Origin: Paraktedonobacter sp964250225
GTDB lineage: Bacteria; Chloroflexota; Ktedonobacteria; Ktedonobacterales; Ktedonobacteraceae
Length of the DNA stretch: 64,000 bases
Assembly (NCBI GenBank): GCA_964250225.1
Contig: CAXUEY010000007.1
Coordinates: 1 to 64,000, forward strand
Reading direction: 5' to 3'
The notes beneath the pieces were generated by a model, which was given only the letters and a program-made list of their open reading frames with translations, was not told the DNA's origin and did no database searches. This document shows, piece by piece, positions 17,550 through 26,388 of the stretch; position 1 is the first letter of the stretch, and every line of letters begins with the position of its first letter. The position numbers were made by a program, and so were the translations under genes.

Positions 17550-17937
17550 AGTGCCCCTGCTTTCTGTGGTAATCCGTCTATTCCTATTTATAGTATACAC
17601 GACATGCCAAATACCAGGAGCAATTTGCCTCTTGAAAAAATCCTGCTCTCAACGTCTTATGTATGGGGCCAGAGGGAAACAATCTTCAGTGTGCTGTCAA
17701 AATAGGCAGCCCTGGGGATTGCTAACTAATTCACTCTTTTCTTATGAACTACATCATAGCATCATTCGCACACAGCGGGTATGCTTGAGAAGAGAGGAAA
17801 ACTCCTCGCGATCTCGCAAACTTCTCCTGATGCAGAGTCTCTTCACAGTGCCATGAAGAGCATGCAGCAGATGAATAACATCAGAGGTGTATTGGAATTG
17901 TATGAGTTGGGCGCATAAAGATGAAAGGACTTACACG
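17550..17937. other. Intergenic region, no gene seen
   Basis: About 390 bases between divergent genes. Its left part, read on the minus strand, has TATACTATAAAT as a possible -10 element for the Uma2 gene. No hairpin, repeat or credible ORF with a ribosome site was seen. Confidence 0.4.
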
Positions 17938-18336
17938 ATGTACAGCATACGTATGGACGTGCTCTGCCTGGAGGGGTACTCGGAAGTGTTGCCAGGCAAC
18001 GCCGAGAACACCGCGCTGGTCATTGAAGATCTGGTGGCGCGGATTCTCCTGGATATCTTTGGCATGGTGGTGGTCGATGGGGTCCAGATCACGCTCTTCC
18101 CTGCTAGCGCGACTCAGCAGGCGTACTATATCTTGCAAGTGCAGGCCACGTGCTCGTCTGAAGAGGTGAACATGAGCGCGTCGACGGCTTCACTGGCCCT
18201 GCTTGAGGCCACGCTTGAGAACGCCATCTGTTGCGCGCTGATCGAGCTTTTTAGCGCAGTTCTGGTGAATAAGCTCATTGTGTGTTATGAACCTCGAGGC
18301 TCGGCAGAAACTGCGGTGCTTGCATACAGCGTGTAA
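17938..18336 (+). CDS. Uncharacterised protein, 132 residues
   Basis: ATG at 17938 follows GAAAGGAC (an in-frame upstream ATG at 17887 lacks one). The product begins MYSIRMDVLCLEGYSEVLPG and is rich in aliphatic residues and cysteine, with segments IEDLVARILLDIFGMVVVDG and ATLENAICCALIELFSAVLV that read as strands and helices of a small alpha/beta fold. It has no membrane segment of normal length. A terminator lies immediately after the stop. I do not recognise the family. Confidence 0.65.
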   Translation: MYSIRMDVLCLEGYSEVLPGNAENTALVIEDLVARILLDIFGMVVVDGVQITLFPASATQQAYYILQVQATCSSEEVNMSASTASLALLEATLENAICCALIELFSAVLVNKLIVCYEPRGSAETAVLAYSV

Positions 18337-18352
18337 AACAATTTTTATTTAC

Positions 18353-18404
18353 AAAAAAGAGGCGGGATATAGAAAAACCTGTTTTCATACCTCGCCTCTT
18401 TTTT
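18353..18404. terminator. Rho-independent terminator, probably bidirectional
   Basis: A 12-bp stem of AAAAAAGAGGCG (18353-18364) and CGCCTCTTTTTT (18393-18404) encloses a 28-base loop. The A-run and T-run sit on opposite sides, so it can end both the 17938 gene on the plus strand and the Lrp-like gene on the minus strand. Confidence 0.85.
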
Positions 18405-18412
18405 ATGGCAAA

Positions 18413-18691
18413 TTATTCTATGCCCAGATCCCATGCTTGTTGTAAATCTGCGCGTGAATAGCACTGAAAAGCCATCAATGTATTGGTTTTGGTAATTGCT
18501 GACAGACGCATCATACGCGTGGTGACGACTTCGGCCAGATCTTCGTATCTACTCAAACGCAGCAGGGCTACCAGATCATACTCGCCGGTGACCGAGTAGA
18601 CCTCCGCCACGCCCTCGATCTCCAGCAAGCTCTGAGCCGTCTCGTTGACTTTTGCTCGCTCTACATTGATGAGCACAACCCCTGATATCAT
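18413..18691 (-). CDS. Stand-alone Lrp/AsnC ligand-binding (RAM) domain protein
   Basis: 92 residues covering only the RAM domain of Lrp/AsnC regulators, with no helix-turn-helix. The pattern is clear: SGVVLINVERAKVNETAQSL, GVAEVYSVTGEYDLVALLRL and IGITKTNTLMAFQCY-like C-terminus (here ITKTNTLMAFQCYS). These small proteins bind amino acids or other metabolites and form octamers, with possible roles as cofactors of Lrp proteins. A GGAGAG site precedes the ATG. It is the last gene of the R2lox cluster on the minus strand, 88 bases after it, and may be cotranscribed. Confidence 0.9.
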   Translation of the reverse strand: MISGVVLINVERAKVNETAQSLLEIEGVAEVYSVTGEYDLVALLRLSRYEDLAEVVTTRMMRLSAITKTNTLMAFQCYSRADLQQAWDLGIE

Positions 18692-18779
18692 CTCTGCTCT
18701 CCTTCCGGGTGATCCATCTGGCGTACCTCCCCTGGTAAAAATATACGCCTGTATGCAAATGAGCGCATAAGGTTGCTGC

Positions 18780-19724
18780 CTATGCCTGGGGCGCGGGTGG
18801 CACCTCTGGCAGACTCATGCCCAGACCTACCACTTTCAGCTTCTTGCGCAGCGAATCCTGAGCGAAACGCGGCGTGAGCCAGGGATCGTCGCCCGCGGCC
18901 AGAATGAGCGGAATCTGCTCGTCCGCTGGCGTTATCGCGCGCAGAGCGATGGGCGCGTAGTGTTCGATAGCGGCCTGCACAACCTTCGCGTAAGCATGGT
19001 CGCGCTGGATCATGTCGCGCAAGAATTTGACGCCAAAGACCACGTGGCGCGATTCGTCACGCGCCACAGCCGTAAAGCCGCCTCGGAAGCCGGGGAAGAG
19101 GTTGTTCAGGCGGTAATTTTCGAGCATGCCGCGCTGACCCGCCAGAGCCATCGTACCCTCGATGATGACATGGTAGAGCGTGACCGCCTCGACCAGCGTG
19201 GCCAGTTGCGTGGGGTCCTGACGCAGACGCAGGGAAACATCATCCAGCGCCTCGATCAGGATATACTTGAGTTGCGGGTTCATATACTGGCGCACCTCGC
19301 TCAGCGTATCCTCCAGCTTGCCGCGATCCAGGCCAATGACTTCGCTAAAGAAGCGCGCGAAGAAGACAGTGTGCCGGGCCTCGTCCACCTGCTGCGTGGT
19401 GAGGAAGATACGCATCTCTTCCTCTGGCATAGCAATGATGTAGGGACTGAGCGTGTCGGTGACGCTGGCCTCGCCCTGGAAGAAGGCCGAGAGGCCATAG
19501 ATACGCATAGTACGCTCGTCCTGCCCCATCCCTTCCCATTGCTGGCGGTCCGCCGCGAAATCGATCTCCGAGGCTCGCCATTGCTGCTTCTCCCAGCGAT
19601 AATACAGCTCGCGATAGCTGGGCAGGTGGACCAGGCCCGCGTCAATAATCTGTAGCACGTCATCGATTGGCGTTTGTTGGAGCTGGAGCGGCGATGCCTG
19701 CTCCAATGGGAGATCAATTGCCAT
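18780..19724 (-). CDS. R2-like ligand-binding oxidase (R2lox)
   Basis: 314 residues of the ferritin-like di-metal carboxylate fold. The metal ligands are Glu85 (FQGEASV), Glu115 and His118 (DEARHTVFF), Glu189 (IIEG) and Glu224 with His227 (RDESRHVVF). Val88 (Glu85+3) and Tyr184 (Glu189-5, in LYHVIIEG) occupy the positions that form a Tyr-Val ether cross-link in characterised R2lox proteins, which use a Mn/Fe cofactor and bind a long-chain fatty acid. Thus it is not a ribonucleotide reductase subunit. It overlaps the acyl-CoA ligase upstream by 11 bases and follows a MaoC gene, suggesting a lipid-oxidation role. Confidence 0.93.
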   Translation of the reverse strand: MAIDLPLEQASPLQLQQTPIDDVLQIIDAGLVHLPSYRELYYRWEKQQWRASEIDFAADRQQWEGMGQDERTMRIYGLSAFFQGEASVTDTLSPYIIAMPEEEMRIFLTTQQVDEARHTVFFARFFSEVIGLDRGKLEDTLSEVRQYMNPQLKYILIEALDDVSLRLRQDPTQLATLVEAVTLYHVIIEGTMALAGQRGMLENYRLNNLFPGFRGGFTAVARDESRHVVFGVKFLRDMIQRDHAYAKVVQAAIEHYAPIALRAITPADEQIPLILAAGDDPWLTPRFAQDSLRKKLKVVGLGMSLPEVPPAPQA

Positions 19725-21306
19725 CTCGTTTCCTCAATTCCTTTTTGTCGATCTTGCCCACGGCGTTGCGCGGCAGGGACGGGATAAAGGCGATCTCGCT
19801 GGGCGTTTTATAGTTCGCCAGCGCTTCACGACAGTACGCTTTCAGGGTTTCAGCATCGATCTCTGCACGCGTGACGACAAAGGCCTTGACCTCTTCACCC
19901 ATGCGTTCAGAGGGAATACCAATCACCGCCGATTCAAGCACGGCGGGATGCCGATTGAGCACCTCTTCGACATCGCGGGGATAGATGTTAAAGCCGCCGC
20001 GAATTATCAGATCTTTCTTGCGCTCAACAATATACACATAGCCATCCTCATCAATATACCCCATATCGCCGGTGTGCAACCAGCCGTCGCGCAGCACACT
20101 CTGCGTCTCCTCCGGCAAATGATAGTATTCGCGCATAATATTGGGGCCGCGCGCAATCAGCTCTCCCACCTGGCCCGTTGGCAACGGCTGCTCGTTTTCA
20201 TCGACGATCAGCAGGTCCACGCCCGCGATGGGTTTGCCCACCGAGCCTGCTTTACGCTCTATCGCCAGCGTATGCCCGGTGAGAACCGCGCTGGCCTCGG
20301 AGAGTCCATAGCCCTCAAGGATCTGGCAGTTGAATTTTTTCTCGAAGCCCTCCAGTATAGCCAGAGGCAGTGGGGCCGAGCCGCTGACACAGGCGTTCAG
20401 GCTGCTGGTATCGTACTGCTCTGCATCGGGCGCGTAGAGCAGGGCCACAAACATGGCAGGCACACCCGCAAAGCCGGTAATCCGATGGCGCTCGATGGCC
20501 GCGAGCACGGCGCTGGTGTCGAAGCGCGGATGCATGACGGTGAAAGTTCGATTGAGGTAACCGACGTTCAAAGCCACCAGACCATACGAGTGGGCCAGAG
20601 GCAGGACGGCCAGGTGACGCTGCTCCTGGGGCGCCTCTCCCTCCGAAGTAAGGTTATTGTAATTGCTGGTGGCGTTGGAGACGAGGTTGCGATGGGTCAG
20701 CGCCACGCCTTTGGGTTTGCCCGTCGTGCCCGATGTATAAATAATCACTGCTAGATCATCCGGGCTGAGCGTGACATCGAGTCCATTTTCCAGGTAGCGT
20801 TCGGCAGAGGACGCGCCCCCTGCGACCACCTCGCTATACTTGTGAACCTTGAAGGTGCCCGCGATCTCTGGCAGCTCGTCCAGCCCAAAATTGGTACCGA
20901 TGAGGTGTTGAACCGAGGGCGCGTCCCGCAGGGCTTCTTGCAGCAGAGGAAAGAGAATGGGGCTGGCGATCACTACTTTGGCCTCTGAGTTTGTAGCGAT
21001 ATGGTGGATCTCCGGGGGCTTGAGCAGCGGCATGGCGGGAATAATCACTCCTCCAGCCCTGGCAATGGCCTGGTAAGCTATGACCACCTCCGGGCAATTG
21101 AGCATGCTCACGATCACGCGATCACCCTGCTGGATGCCCAGCACTTGCAGGCCAGCCGCCAACTGCGTAGCCTCGCGCGCAATCTCCACATTGGTGTATT
21201 CGCGTGTCATCCCGTCATACTCGTAGAGCAGGGCAGGATGCTCCTCCTGACTCAGACAATTGTAGATGGCGAGATCAGATAAGACGTGCAGATCGGTGAT
21301 ATCCAT
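19714..21306 (-). CDS. Acyl-CoA synthetase (AMP-forming ligase)
   Basis: 530 residues from the ATG at 21306 (MDITDLHVLSDLAIYNCLSQ), chosen because AGGGA precedes it; an in-frame ATG at 21327 lacks a good site. The ANL-superfamily motifs are all present: IIYTSGTTGKPKGVALTHRN for ATP, GYGLSEASAV, and GDMGYIDEDGYVYIVERKKD, then GGFNIYPRDVEEVL and VGKIDKKELRKR with the catalytic Lys near the end. It activates a carboxylic acid, by style a long-chain fatty acid, as acyl-AMP then acyl-CoA. The stop overlaps the R2lox start by 11 bases; MaoC lies 75 bases upstream. Confidence 0.93.
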   Translation of the reverse strand: MDITDLHVLSDLAIYNCLSQEEHPALLYEYDGMTREYTNVEIAREATQLAAGLQVLGIQQGDRVIVSMLNCPEVVIAYQAIARAGGVIIPAMPLLKPPEIHHIATNSEAKVVIASPILFPLLQEALRDAPSVQHLIGTNFGLDELPEIAGTFKVHKYSEVVAGGASSAERYLENGLDVTLSPDDLAVIIYTSGTTGKPKGVALTHRNLVSNATSNYNNLTSEGEAPQEQRHLAVLPLAHSYGLVALNVGYLNRTFTVMHPRFDTSAVLAAIERHRITGFAGVPAMFVALLYAPDAEQYDTSSLNACVSGSAPLPLAILEGFEKKFNCQILEGYGLSEASAVLTGHTLAIERKAGSVGKPIAGVDLLIVDENEQPLPTGQVGELIARGPNIMREYYHLPEETQSVLRDGWLHTGDMGYIDEDGYVYIVERKKDLIIRGGFNIYPRDVEEVLNRHPAVLESAVIGIPSERMGEEVKAFVVTRAEIDAETLKAYCREALANYKTPSEIAFIPSLPRNAVGKIDKKELRKRDGN

Positions 21307-21381
21307 GTGTGTGCGTCCCTGATTCATAAAGCTGCATCGCTTTCTTGCTGACTAACTCCAGCGCTGGAAGGGAACGACGAA

Positions 21382-21804
21382 TTAATGCGGCACGTGTACA
21401 ACGGCCTCGCCCAGCGTGACCGGCTCGCCGCGCTGGTTTTGCGCCCGACACTCAAAAGTCAACGCGACCTCCTGTGGGCTTTCAGCACGGGCGGTGACGT
21501 TGCCCAGACAGGTCAGCGTATCGCCAGGCCGCACCATGCCAACGTAGCGCACTTTGAGCTTCTCAACACGCGCGCCGGCCACGTCCGTGATCTGTTGATT
21601 GACGAACTGGCCCAGAAAAGCCATGCTCAACATACCGTGCGCGATAATGCCGTCCAGCCCAACACGACGGGCCGCCGCGGTATCGAGGTGAATGGGGTTG
21701 TGGTCGCCAGAGGCATCGGCGTAGCTATTCAATAGCTCCTGCTCAATGGGGGACTTGACCAGCGGAACAAGCTCCTGGCCAATTGTCGCATTTACAATAC
21801 TCAT
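21382..21804 (-). CDS. MaoC-like enoyl-CoA hydratase / 3-hydroxyacyl dehydratase
   Basis: 140 residues from the ATG at 21804, preceded by AAAGGCAGG (the longer in-frame start at 21879 is weaker). A hot-dog fold is indicated by SPIEQELLNSYADASGDHNP and IHLDTAAARRVG, with the hydratase-2 Asp/His pair in D-x4-H and GIIAHGMLSMAFLGQ, then KLKVRYVGMVRPGDTLTCLG. Enzymes of this group add or remove water at the double bond of acyl-CoA or acyl-ACP. It leads the putative MaoC-ligase-R2lox operon, so its substrate may be the acyl-CoA made by the ligase. Confidence 0.9.
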   Translation of the reverse strand: MSIVNATIGQELVPLVKSPIEQELLNSYADASGDHNPIHLDTAAARRVGLDGIIAHGMLSMAFLGQFVNQQITDVAGARVEKLKVRYVGMVRPGDTLTCLGNVTARAESPQEVALTFECRAQNQRGEPVTLGEAVVHVPH

Positions 21805-21930
21805 GTATGTACCTGCCTTTCGCAATGGGATAAAACGTGTTCTCGCTTGAGAGACAAAATCATGTTTTAAGCCTACCATGTCAGGCGGCTCGCTGGCAAG
21901 TTTTGAGGTGCGATTCCTCCGGGCAGGTAA

Positions 21931-22416
21931 CTAAAATACAAGGTGCGTGCGACGCCACAGACCAGAGGATGTCTCCAGCACCGCCGGTTCCCAGCCTGGT
22001 TCACCAAAGAGAATCGTGCCGTTCCATTTGGGGTTCTTGCGACAAAACTGGTAGCGAATCAGCCAGCCGCGCTCCCCTTTCTGCTGCTCACGATACGCTG
22101 TCTCCACGCCCAGATGAAAACTGAGCAACTGGGCATAGTACGGTTGCAGGCGATACGCCATTGCATCCGTATCCAGGACATGTTCGCTAAAAGACATCTG
22201 CATAGCGAAGCTGTAAGCATAGCACCTGACTTCTGGATCACGCTCCTCTTCCTCTACCTGATTGAGAAGGATCGACATACCCAGCATTTCAAACTGACAG
22301 TAGGATTCACCTGAAAATGAGGTTTCCTGAAATGGAGGCAGCGCGAGGAGTTTACGTATTTCGGTGGCAAGCTGGTGTAGCGACTTGTCTGTATTGATAC
22401 AGATTTGAAACGACAT
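21931..22416 (-). CDS. Uncharacterised protein, 161 residues
   Basis: ATG at 22416 follows AAGGAGACC. The product is soluble, rich in Cys, Trp and aromatic residues (MSFQICINTDKSLHQLATEI, then YCQFEMLGMSILLNQVEEEE, then SFAMQMSFSEHVLDTDAMAY). It has no signal peptide or membrane segment. It lies 127 bases upstream of the MaoC gene on the same strand, so it could belong to the same transcript, but the gap makes this uncertain. No family was recognised. Confidence 0.7.
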   Translation of the reverse strand: MSFQICINTDKSLHQLATEIRKLLALPPFQETSFSGESYCQFEMLGMSILLNQVEEEERDPEVRCYAYSFAMQMSFSEHVLDTDAMAYRLQPYYAQLLSFHLGVETAYREQQKGERGWLIRYQFCRKNPKWNGTILFGEPGWEPAVLETSSGLWRRTHLVF

Positions 22417-22520
22417 GAGCGGTCTCCTTCTGCGGGTGGAGTTCGCAACCCTGGATTCTATCTGAAATTATCTTACGCGCCCTAAAAAACCCTGTCAAGC
22501 TAGCGGTGATTTGTTGAGAA

Positions 22521-22556
22521 GTGCCAGACACGAGGTCTGGCGCCACATGCAAGGGA
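22521..22556 (+). repeat. Dispersed palindromic intergenic repeat, diverged copy R5
   Basis: The unit reads GTGCCAGACACGAGGTCTGG followed by CGCCACATGCAAGGGA. It aligns along its whole length with the other copies, and the stem changes GCCGG/CCGGC of those copies to GCCAG/CTGGC here, so both arms vary together. It is in the 273-base gap upstream of the SprT-like gene. Confidence 0.65.
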
Positions 22557-22688
22557 GGCTGTGGCTGCCTGTTTCATGCTCCGCATACGGCCCGCACCAG
22601 ATTTTTTCTGGTGAGTGGGTGAGACAAACACGCATCTTCAAGTGAGAGAGTTTGCAATCCATGATCTTAGCTGCTATATTGTTGCAGG

Positions 22689-23474
22689 ATGCTCAAAGCG
22701 GAAATACAGAAGAACGCGGATGGCTTATCCAGACAAAAGCATGCGTTGAAAAAGGATACAAGTGAGGAGAGAGCAAGCAGGATGGTAGCCGCACGCAAAC
22801 CGGCCAGACCAGTTCCGGCACCACCGCCCCCCCAGGCGAACGCGATTGTGCATGGCAGCGAGATCGTAGCGAACTGGCTGGACTACTACTGGCGCAAGTT
22901 GTGCCTGCCCGCCAGAGAGCGGAGTTGCCTGGCGATTACGCAGGACCGTCGCGAGTTTACGCGCTGGACCGGCAAACGCCTGAACAATATGGCCCTGGGG
23001 TGTTATTGCTACCTGCCAGCTCCTGTGGCCGCGCGCCTCTCTCTGCTTGCCCATGTGCCCGCAGCAGCCGAACTAAAACTGGTACTTCCGGCCCACCGCC
23101 ATCTGATCTTTATCGAGCCAGAGATGCAGCCGCGCTCTATAGAGGTGACGGTGGCCCACGAACTGATCCACCTGGCGGATCGCGTTAACGGCACGCCGCG
23201 CCGCCATCGCCATCACGGTTACGATTCGATAGCCTCCGACGAGGCCGCGGTTACTGGCTATAGCCTGGAAGAGCTACGTCTGCTGCTGAGCGAAGAGAGC
23301 CAGCGCCGCGAGGCTCAACGCCGCGCGCGCCGCCCCATCCGCTATCTCTACGAATGCCCCGGTTGCGGTAAAGAGTACCCACGCACACGCCGCTACTCCC
23401 AGGCCGTCTCGTGCAGCAGTTGCGATAAAAGCTACAATCCCGGCTTTCGGCTGCGTTTGAAAACACTAGAATGA
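22689..23474 (+). CDS. SprT-like metalloprotease domain protein
   Basis: 261 residues. A basic, Pro/Ala-rich N-terminal 55 residues precede the SprT-like domain, whose zinc motif is VAHELIHLADR at about residues 155-165 (HExxH), with the downstream SDEAAVTGYSLEE. The C-terminus has a zinc ribbon: ECPGCGKEYPRTRRYSQAVS and CSSCDKSYNPG (four Cys), as in SprT and Spartan proteins. Bacterial SprT family members are thought to act on DNA-protein crosslinks or ribosomal factors. The start is uncertain: ATG at 22689 has a weak CAGG site; in-frame ATG at 22782 is an alternative. A terminator follows the stop. Confidence 0.85.
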   Translation: MLKAEIQKNADGLSRQKHALKKDTSEERASRMVAARKPARPVPAPPPPQANAIVHGSEIVANWLDYYWRKLCLPARERSCLAITQDRREFTRWTGKRLNNMALGCYCYLPAPVAARLSLLAHVPAAAELKLVLPAHRHLIFIEPEMQPRSIEVTVAHELIHLADRVNGTPRRHRHHGYDSIASDEAAVTGYSLEELRLLLSEESQRREAQRRARRPIRYLYECPGCGKEYPRTRRYSQAVSCSSCDKSYNPGFRLRLKTLE

Positions 23475-23503
23475 GCCTGAGAACAACCTGGCTGAACATT
23501 TTC

Positions 23504-23556
23504 GCGTGCGATGGCGTTGAGAAAATTATTCCGTGTCTCGCCATCACATGCTATTT
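23504..23556 (+). terminator. Rho-independent terminator after the SprT-like gene
   Basis: An imperfect 13-base stem, GCGTGCGATGGCG (23504-23516) with CGCCATCACATGC (23539-23551), pairs at 12 of 13 positions counting one G-U. It is followed by TATTTTT. It lies between convergent genes. Confidence 0.5.
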
Positions 23557-23572
23557 TTGCGCAAAAACGCTT

Positions 23573-26335
23573 CTAACTCTCGTTTTGCTCCTCCTCAATG
23601 CGAATAGCCCCATTGGAGCCATCAACGGTGATACGCTGTCCTGTCACGAGACGTTCGGTGGCGCCATGCACGCCCACCACGGCGGGAATACCGTATTCGC
23701 GTGCGACAACGGAGCCGTGCGACATCGCGCCGCCCATCTCCATGACCAGGCCGCCAGCAGTCAAGAAGAGAGGCGTCCAGCCGGGATCGGTTGAGGGTGC
23801 GACCAGGATTTCACCCGGCTCCAGATGCGCTCCCAGCGGGTCCATAATCACCCGTGCTTTTCCTGTCACCACGCCTGCCGAAGCTGGTGTGCCTCGTAAC
23901 GCGTCATCATCTGGCACGCCTGTTTGCGTTGCGGCGCCTGGCTCTGTGCCATCCGAGAGCAGAACACGTGGGAGATGGCGGCGCAGCATCTCCTGCTCAT
24001 ACCTGATGCGCCGTTCATACACGAGCGAGCACAGATCCTCTCCGGCCACGCCTGCCCGCGCTTCAGGGAGTGTGAGAAAAAAGATGTCATCGGCCTGCTC
24101 CAGGTGTCCAGCGCGGGCTAATGCTTCTCCCACCGACCAGAGCAGTGCGCGGCAACGTGCAAAGGCCAGGATGATACAGAATTTTGGGTATTCACGTGTC
24201 CCTGTCAACCCACGGATGCGTTTCAGGTCGAAGCGCACCAACTGGCTGTAGAACCAGCCCTTGCGCCTGGCCCGCTGATTGAGTTCTTGTATCATAGCTT
24301 CAGCCTCGTGCATGCCGCGTGCAAACTGCACATCCGGCGCCAGTTCGGGGTCTTTGAGCCGCAAGTAGTTAGCGAGCACGCCCAGGATATGGGTGGGATC
24401 TTCGGACCAGCGGGGCAGGCCCAGGTCAATCTCAGCCACACCGCGATGCCCGTAGATGCGCAGGAACTCGGCTAACCCCTGCTGGAAGAGCGGTGGAAGC
24501 TGCCCCTCATGATATGCCTGCACCAGTTGCGCGGACGGCGTGTTCTCTAGCAGGTTTGCCACAGCAGGGTCGGAGCCGAGTCGCTGGGCCAGCGCCCAGA
24601 GCGAGAGATCCATTTCAGTAGTGGGGTTATAGGGGAGGCTGCGCAGCACGGTCTGGATTTCATCGGGCGTGGCGATCCTTTTCAGCAGGCTGTTCGCCAT
24701 CACCGCCGCCGCGATGCCAGCAAAGCCTATGGGCAAAACCGTGGGCGCCACACGCGCAAGGCTCTCCAAAAGAGAACGTTCAAGGGCGTCCAGGTAGTCA
24801 GCGCCACTCGCTTCAGGAGCAAGCTGAACGGGCTGACGCAGGTAGACCTCCAGATTGGCGAGTCGTTTGCGCGCCGCCGCCGGGCGCAGCAGTGTCTGCA
24901 CCAGGCGCAAGGGTATTTTTGTGCGCAGCGCTATCGGCACGAGCTTGCGAAGGGTGGGGATTTTCGACGTGGTGGTAAGCGTCAGGCGTGGATCATCAGC
25001 CAGGTGCCTGAAGATGGCAGAGCTGCGCGCCTCCATGCCTTGCAGAAGACGTATCACGATGCCACGTCCCAGAGCATTGCGTAGGGCCGGCGTCGCATCC
25101 AGAAAGAGACGCTGACCGAGATCCATCACAAACGGGAGGCCCGCTACAGGATTTTTGAGGGGCTTGCCCGTCGCAAAATGAGCAGCGACAGAGCTAATCA
25201 GGCGGAAGATCTGGATGCCCATTGGCGTCATTGGCCGATATACGCCTTGCAGCACACTGACGTTTAAGTAGACACGCAGCTCATCATCGCTGGTAAGCGC
25301 GCTGGCGGGCATGGGATAGAGGGTCGTAATCGGGCGCGCCTGTGTCAACCAGAGCTGGCCCGCAGCATCGATAGCCCATTCGGTATCCTGCGGCGCGCCA
25401 TAGTGAGCCTCTACTCTCGCTCCCATCTGGGCCAGGGCGCGTACCTGCTCGTCCGAGATGCACGCCTCTTCGCTGCTCCCGGCTATCTCAACCCGCTGCG
25501 TCCCACCACCGGGAGCCACGCGAATGGCCACGCGCTTATCGCCCAGGTGCCGTTCAAGAATCTCGCAGCTGACAGTATTGACCACAAAATGGTCGGGGTT
25601 GACTGCGCCAGAAACGACCGCTTCCCCCAGGCCGGGGCTGGCGTCGATGACCGCTTGCCGACGATGACCCGTCAGCGGATTGGCGGTAAAGAGCACGCCC
25701 GCAACCTCAGGCTCGACCATACGCTGAACCACCACGGCCAGAGAGACAACACGCTGATCGATCTTGTTACTGGCGCGATAGCTAACCGCGCGTTCGGTCC
25801 ACAGCGAGGCCCAGCAGCGTTTCACCGCGTCAAGCACAGCCTCAATGCCCACAATATTCAGGTAGGTATCCTGCTGCCCGGCAAAGCTGGCAAAGGGCAG
25901 GTCTTCGGCGGTGGCCGAGGAGCGCACAGCCACAGGGACAGGTTCGCCGGACGAGAAAACGTGATAGGCCCGCGTCACCGCCTCAACGATCTCAGCGGGC
26001 ATCGTGGCTGCCAACAACTTGTTGCGCACCTCGGCAGCGCAGGTCGCCAGATGCGCGCTATCGCTGAACTGGTCAGGGACAAGCCGGGTCAGCATCGAAT
26101 CTAGATCAGCCTGCTGGGCCACAAGCGCGTAGGCTGTAGTAGTCACACAGAAGCCCGGCGGGACCGGGAAACCGGCGCGGGCCATTTCACCCAGATTCGC
26201 CCCTTTGCCTCCTACTTGCGCCAGCATTCTGGCATTGATCTCGTCAAAGGGCAGCACGAGCAGCTCAGGCGCGTTCGGTTGCGTCAGGCTCGCTGGCTGG
26301 CGGCTGGTGTCGGGGTTGAGACTGGTTTCTGTCAT
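23573..26335 (-). CDS. PEP-synthase-like phosphotransferase (PPDK-type ATP-grasp plus His domain)
   Basis: 920 residues. The N-terminal PEP/pyruvate-dikinase nucleotide-binding domain begins at FDEINARMLAQVGGKGANLG and has GFPVPPGFCVTTTAY and AVRSSATAEDLPFASFAGQQ. A helical middle (about 330-780) follows. The C-terminal swivelling phosphohistidine domain holds GGAMSHGSVVAREYGIPAVV with the catalytic His near residue 868. The usual C-terminal TIM barrel of true PEP synthase is missing. This layout matches rifampin phosphotransferase-type enzymes and other orphan PPDK-like proteins. A GGAGG site precedes the ATG. It is the partner of the TetR regulator upstream, so an inducible phosphorylation of a small molecule is likely. 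Confidence 0.88.
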   Translation of the reverse strand: MTETSLNPDTSRQPASLTQPNAPELLVLPFDEINARMLAQVGGKGANLGEMARAGFPVPPGFCVTTTAYALVAQQADLDSMLTRLVPDQFSDSAHLATCAAEVRNKLLAATMPAEIVEAVTRAYHVFSSGEPVPVAVRSSATAEDLPFASFAGQQDTYLNIVGIEAVLDAVKRCWASLWTERAVSYRASNKIDQRVVSLAVVVQRMVEPEVAGVLFTANPLTGHRRQAVIDASPGLGEAVVSGAVNPDHFVVNTVSCEILERHLGDKRVAIRVAPGGGTQRVEIAGSSEEACISDEQVRALAQMGARVEAHYGAPQDTEWAIDAAGQLWLTQARPITTLYPMPASALTSDDELRVYLNVSVLQGVYRPMTPMGIQIFRLISSVAAHFATGKPLKNPVAGLPFVMDLGQRLFLDATPALRNALGRGIVIRLLQGMEARSSAIFRHLADDPRLTLTTTSKIPTLRKLVPIALRTKIPLRLVQTLLRPAAARKRLANLEVYLRQPVQLAPEASGADYLDALERSLLESLARVAPTVLPIGFAGIAAAVMANSLLKRIATPDEIQTVLRSLPYNPTTEMDLSLWALAQRLGSDPAVANLLENTPSAQLVQAYHEGQLPPLFQQGLAEFLRIYGHRGVAEIDLGLPRWSEDPTHILGVLANYLRLKDPELAPDVQFARGMHEAEAMIQELNQRARRKGWFYSQLVRFDLKRIRGLTGTREYPKFCIILAFARCRALLWSVGEALARAGHLEQADDIFFLTLPEARAGVAGEDLCSLVYERRIRYEQEMLRRHLPRVLLSDGTEPGAATQTGVPDDDALRGTPASAGVVTGKARVIMDPLGAHLEPGEILVAPSTDPGWTPLFLTAGGLVMEMGGAMSHGSVVAREYGIPAVVGVHGATERLVTGQRITVDGSNGAIRIEEEQNES

Positions 26336-26352
26336 ATGGTTCCTCCAGAGGT

Positions 26353-26372
26353 TTGACTGACTGATTAATTAA
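26353..26372 (-). promoter_or_regulatory. Putative TetR operator upstream of the phosphotransferase gene
   Basis: On the plus strand the site reads TTGACTGACTGATTAATTAA, in the 53-base gap between the phosphotransferase start (26335) and the tetR stop (26389). It is identical at 19 of 20 positions to the site upstream of tetR (27038-27057), same orientation. Confidence 0.6.
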
Positions 26373-26388
26373 TGCGAAACAAAAAAAA

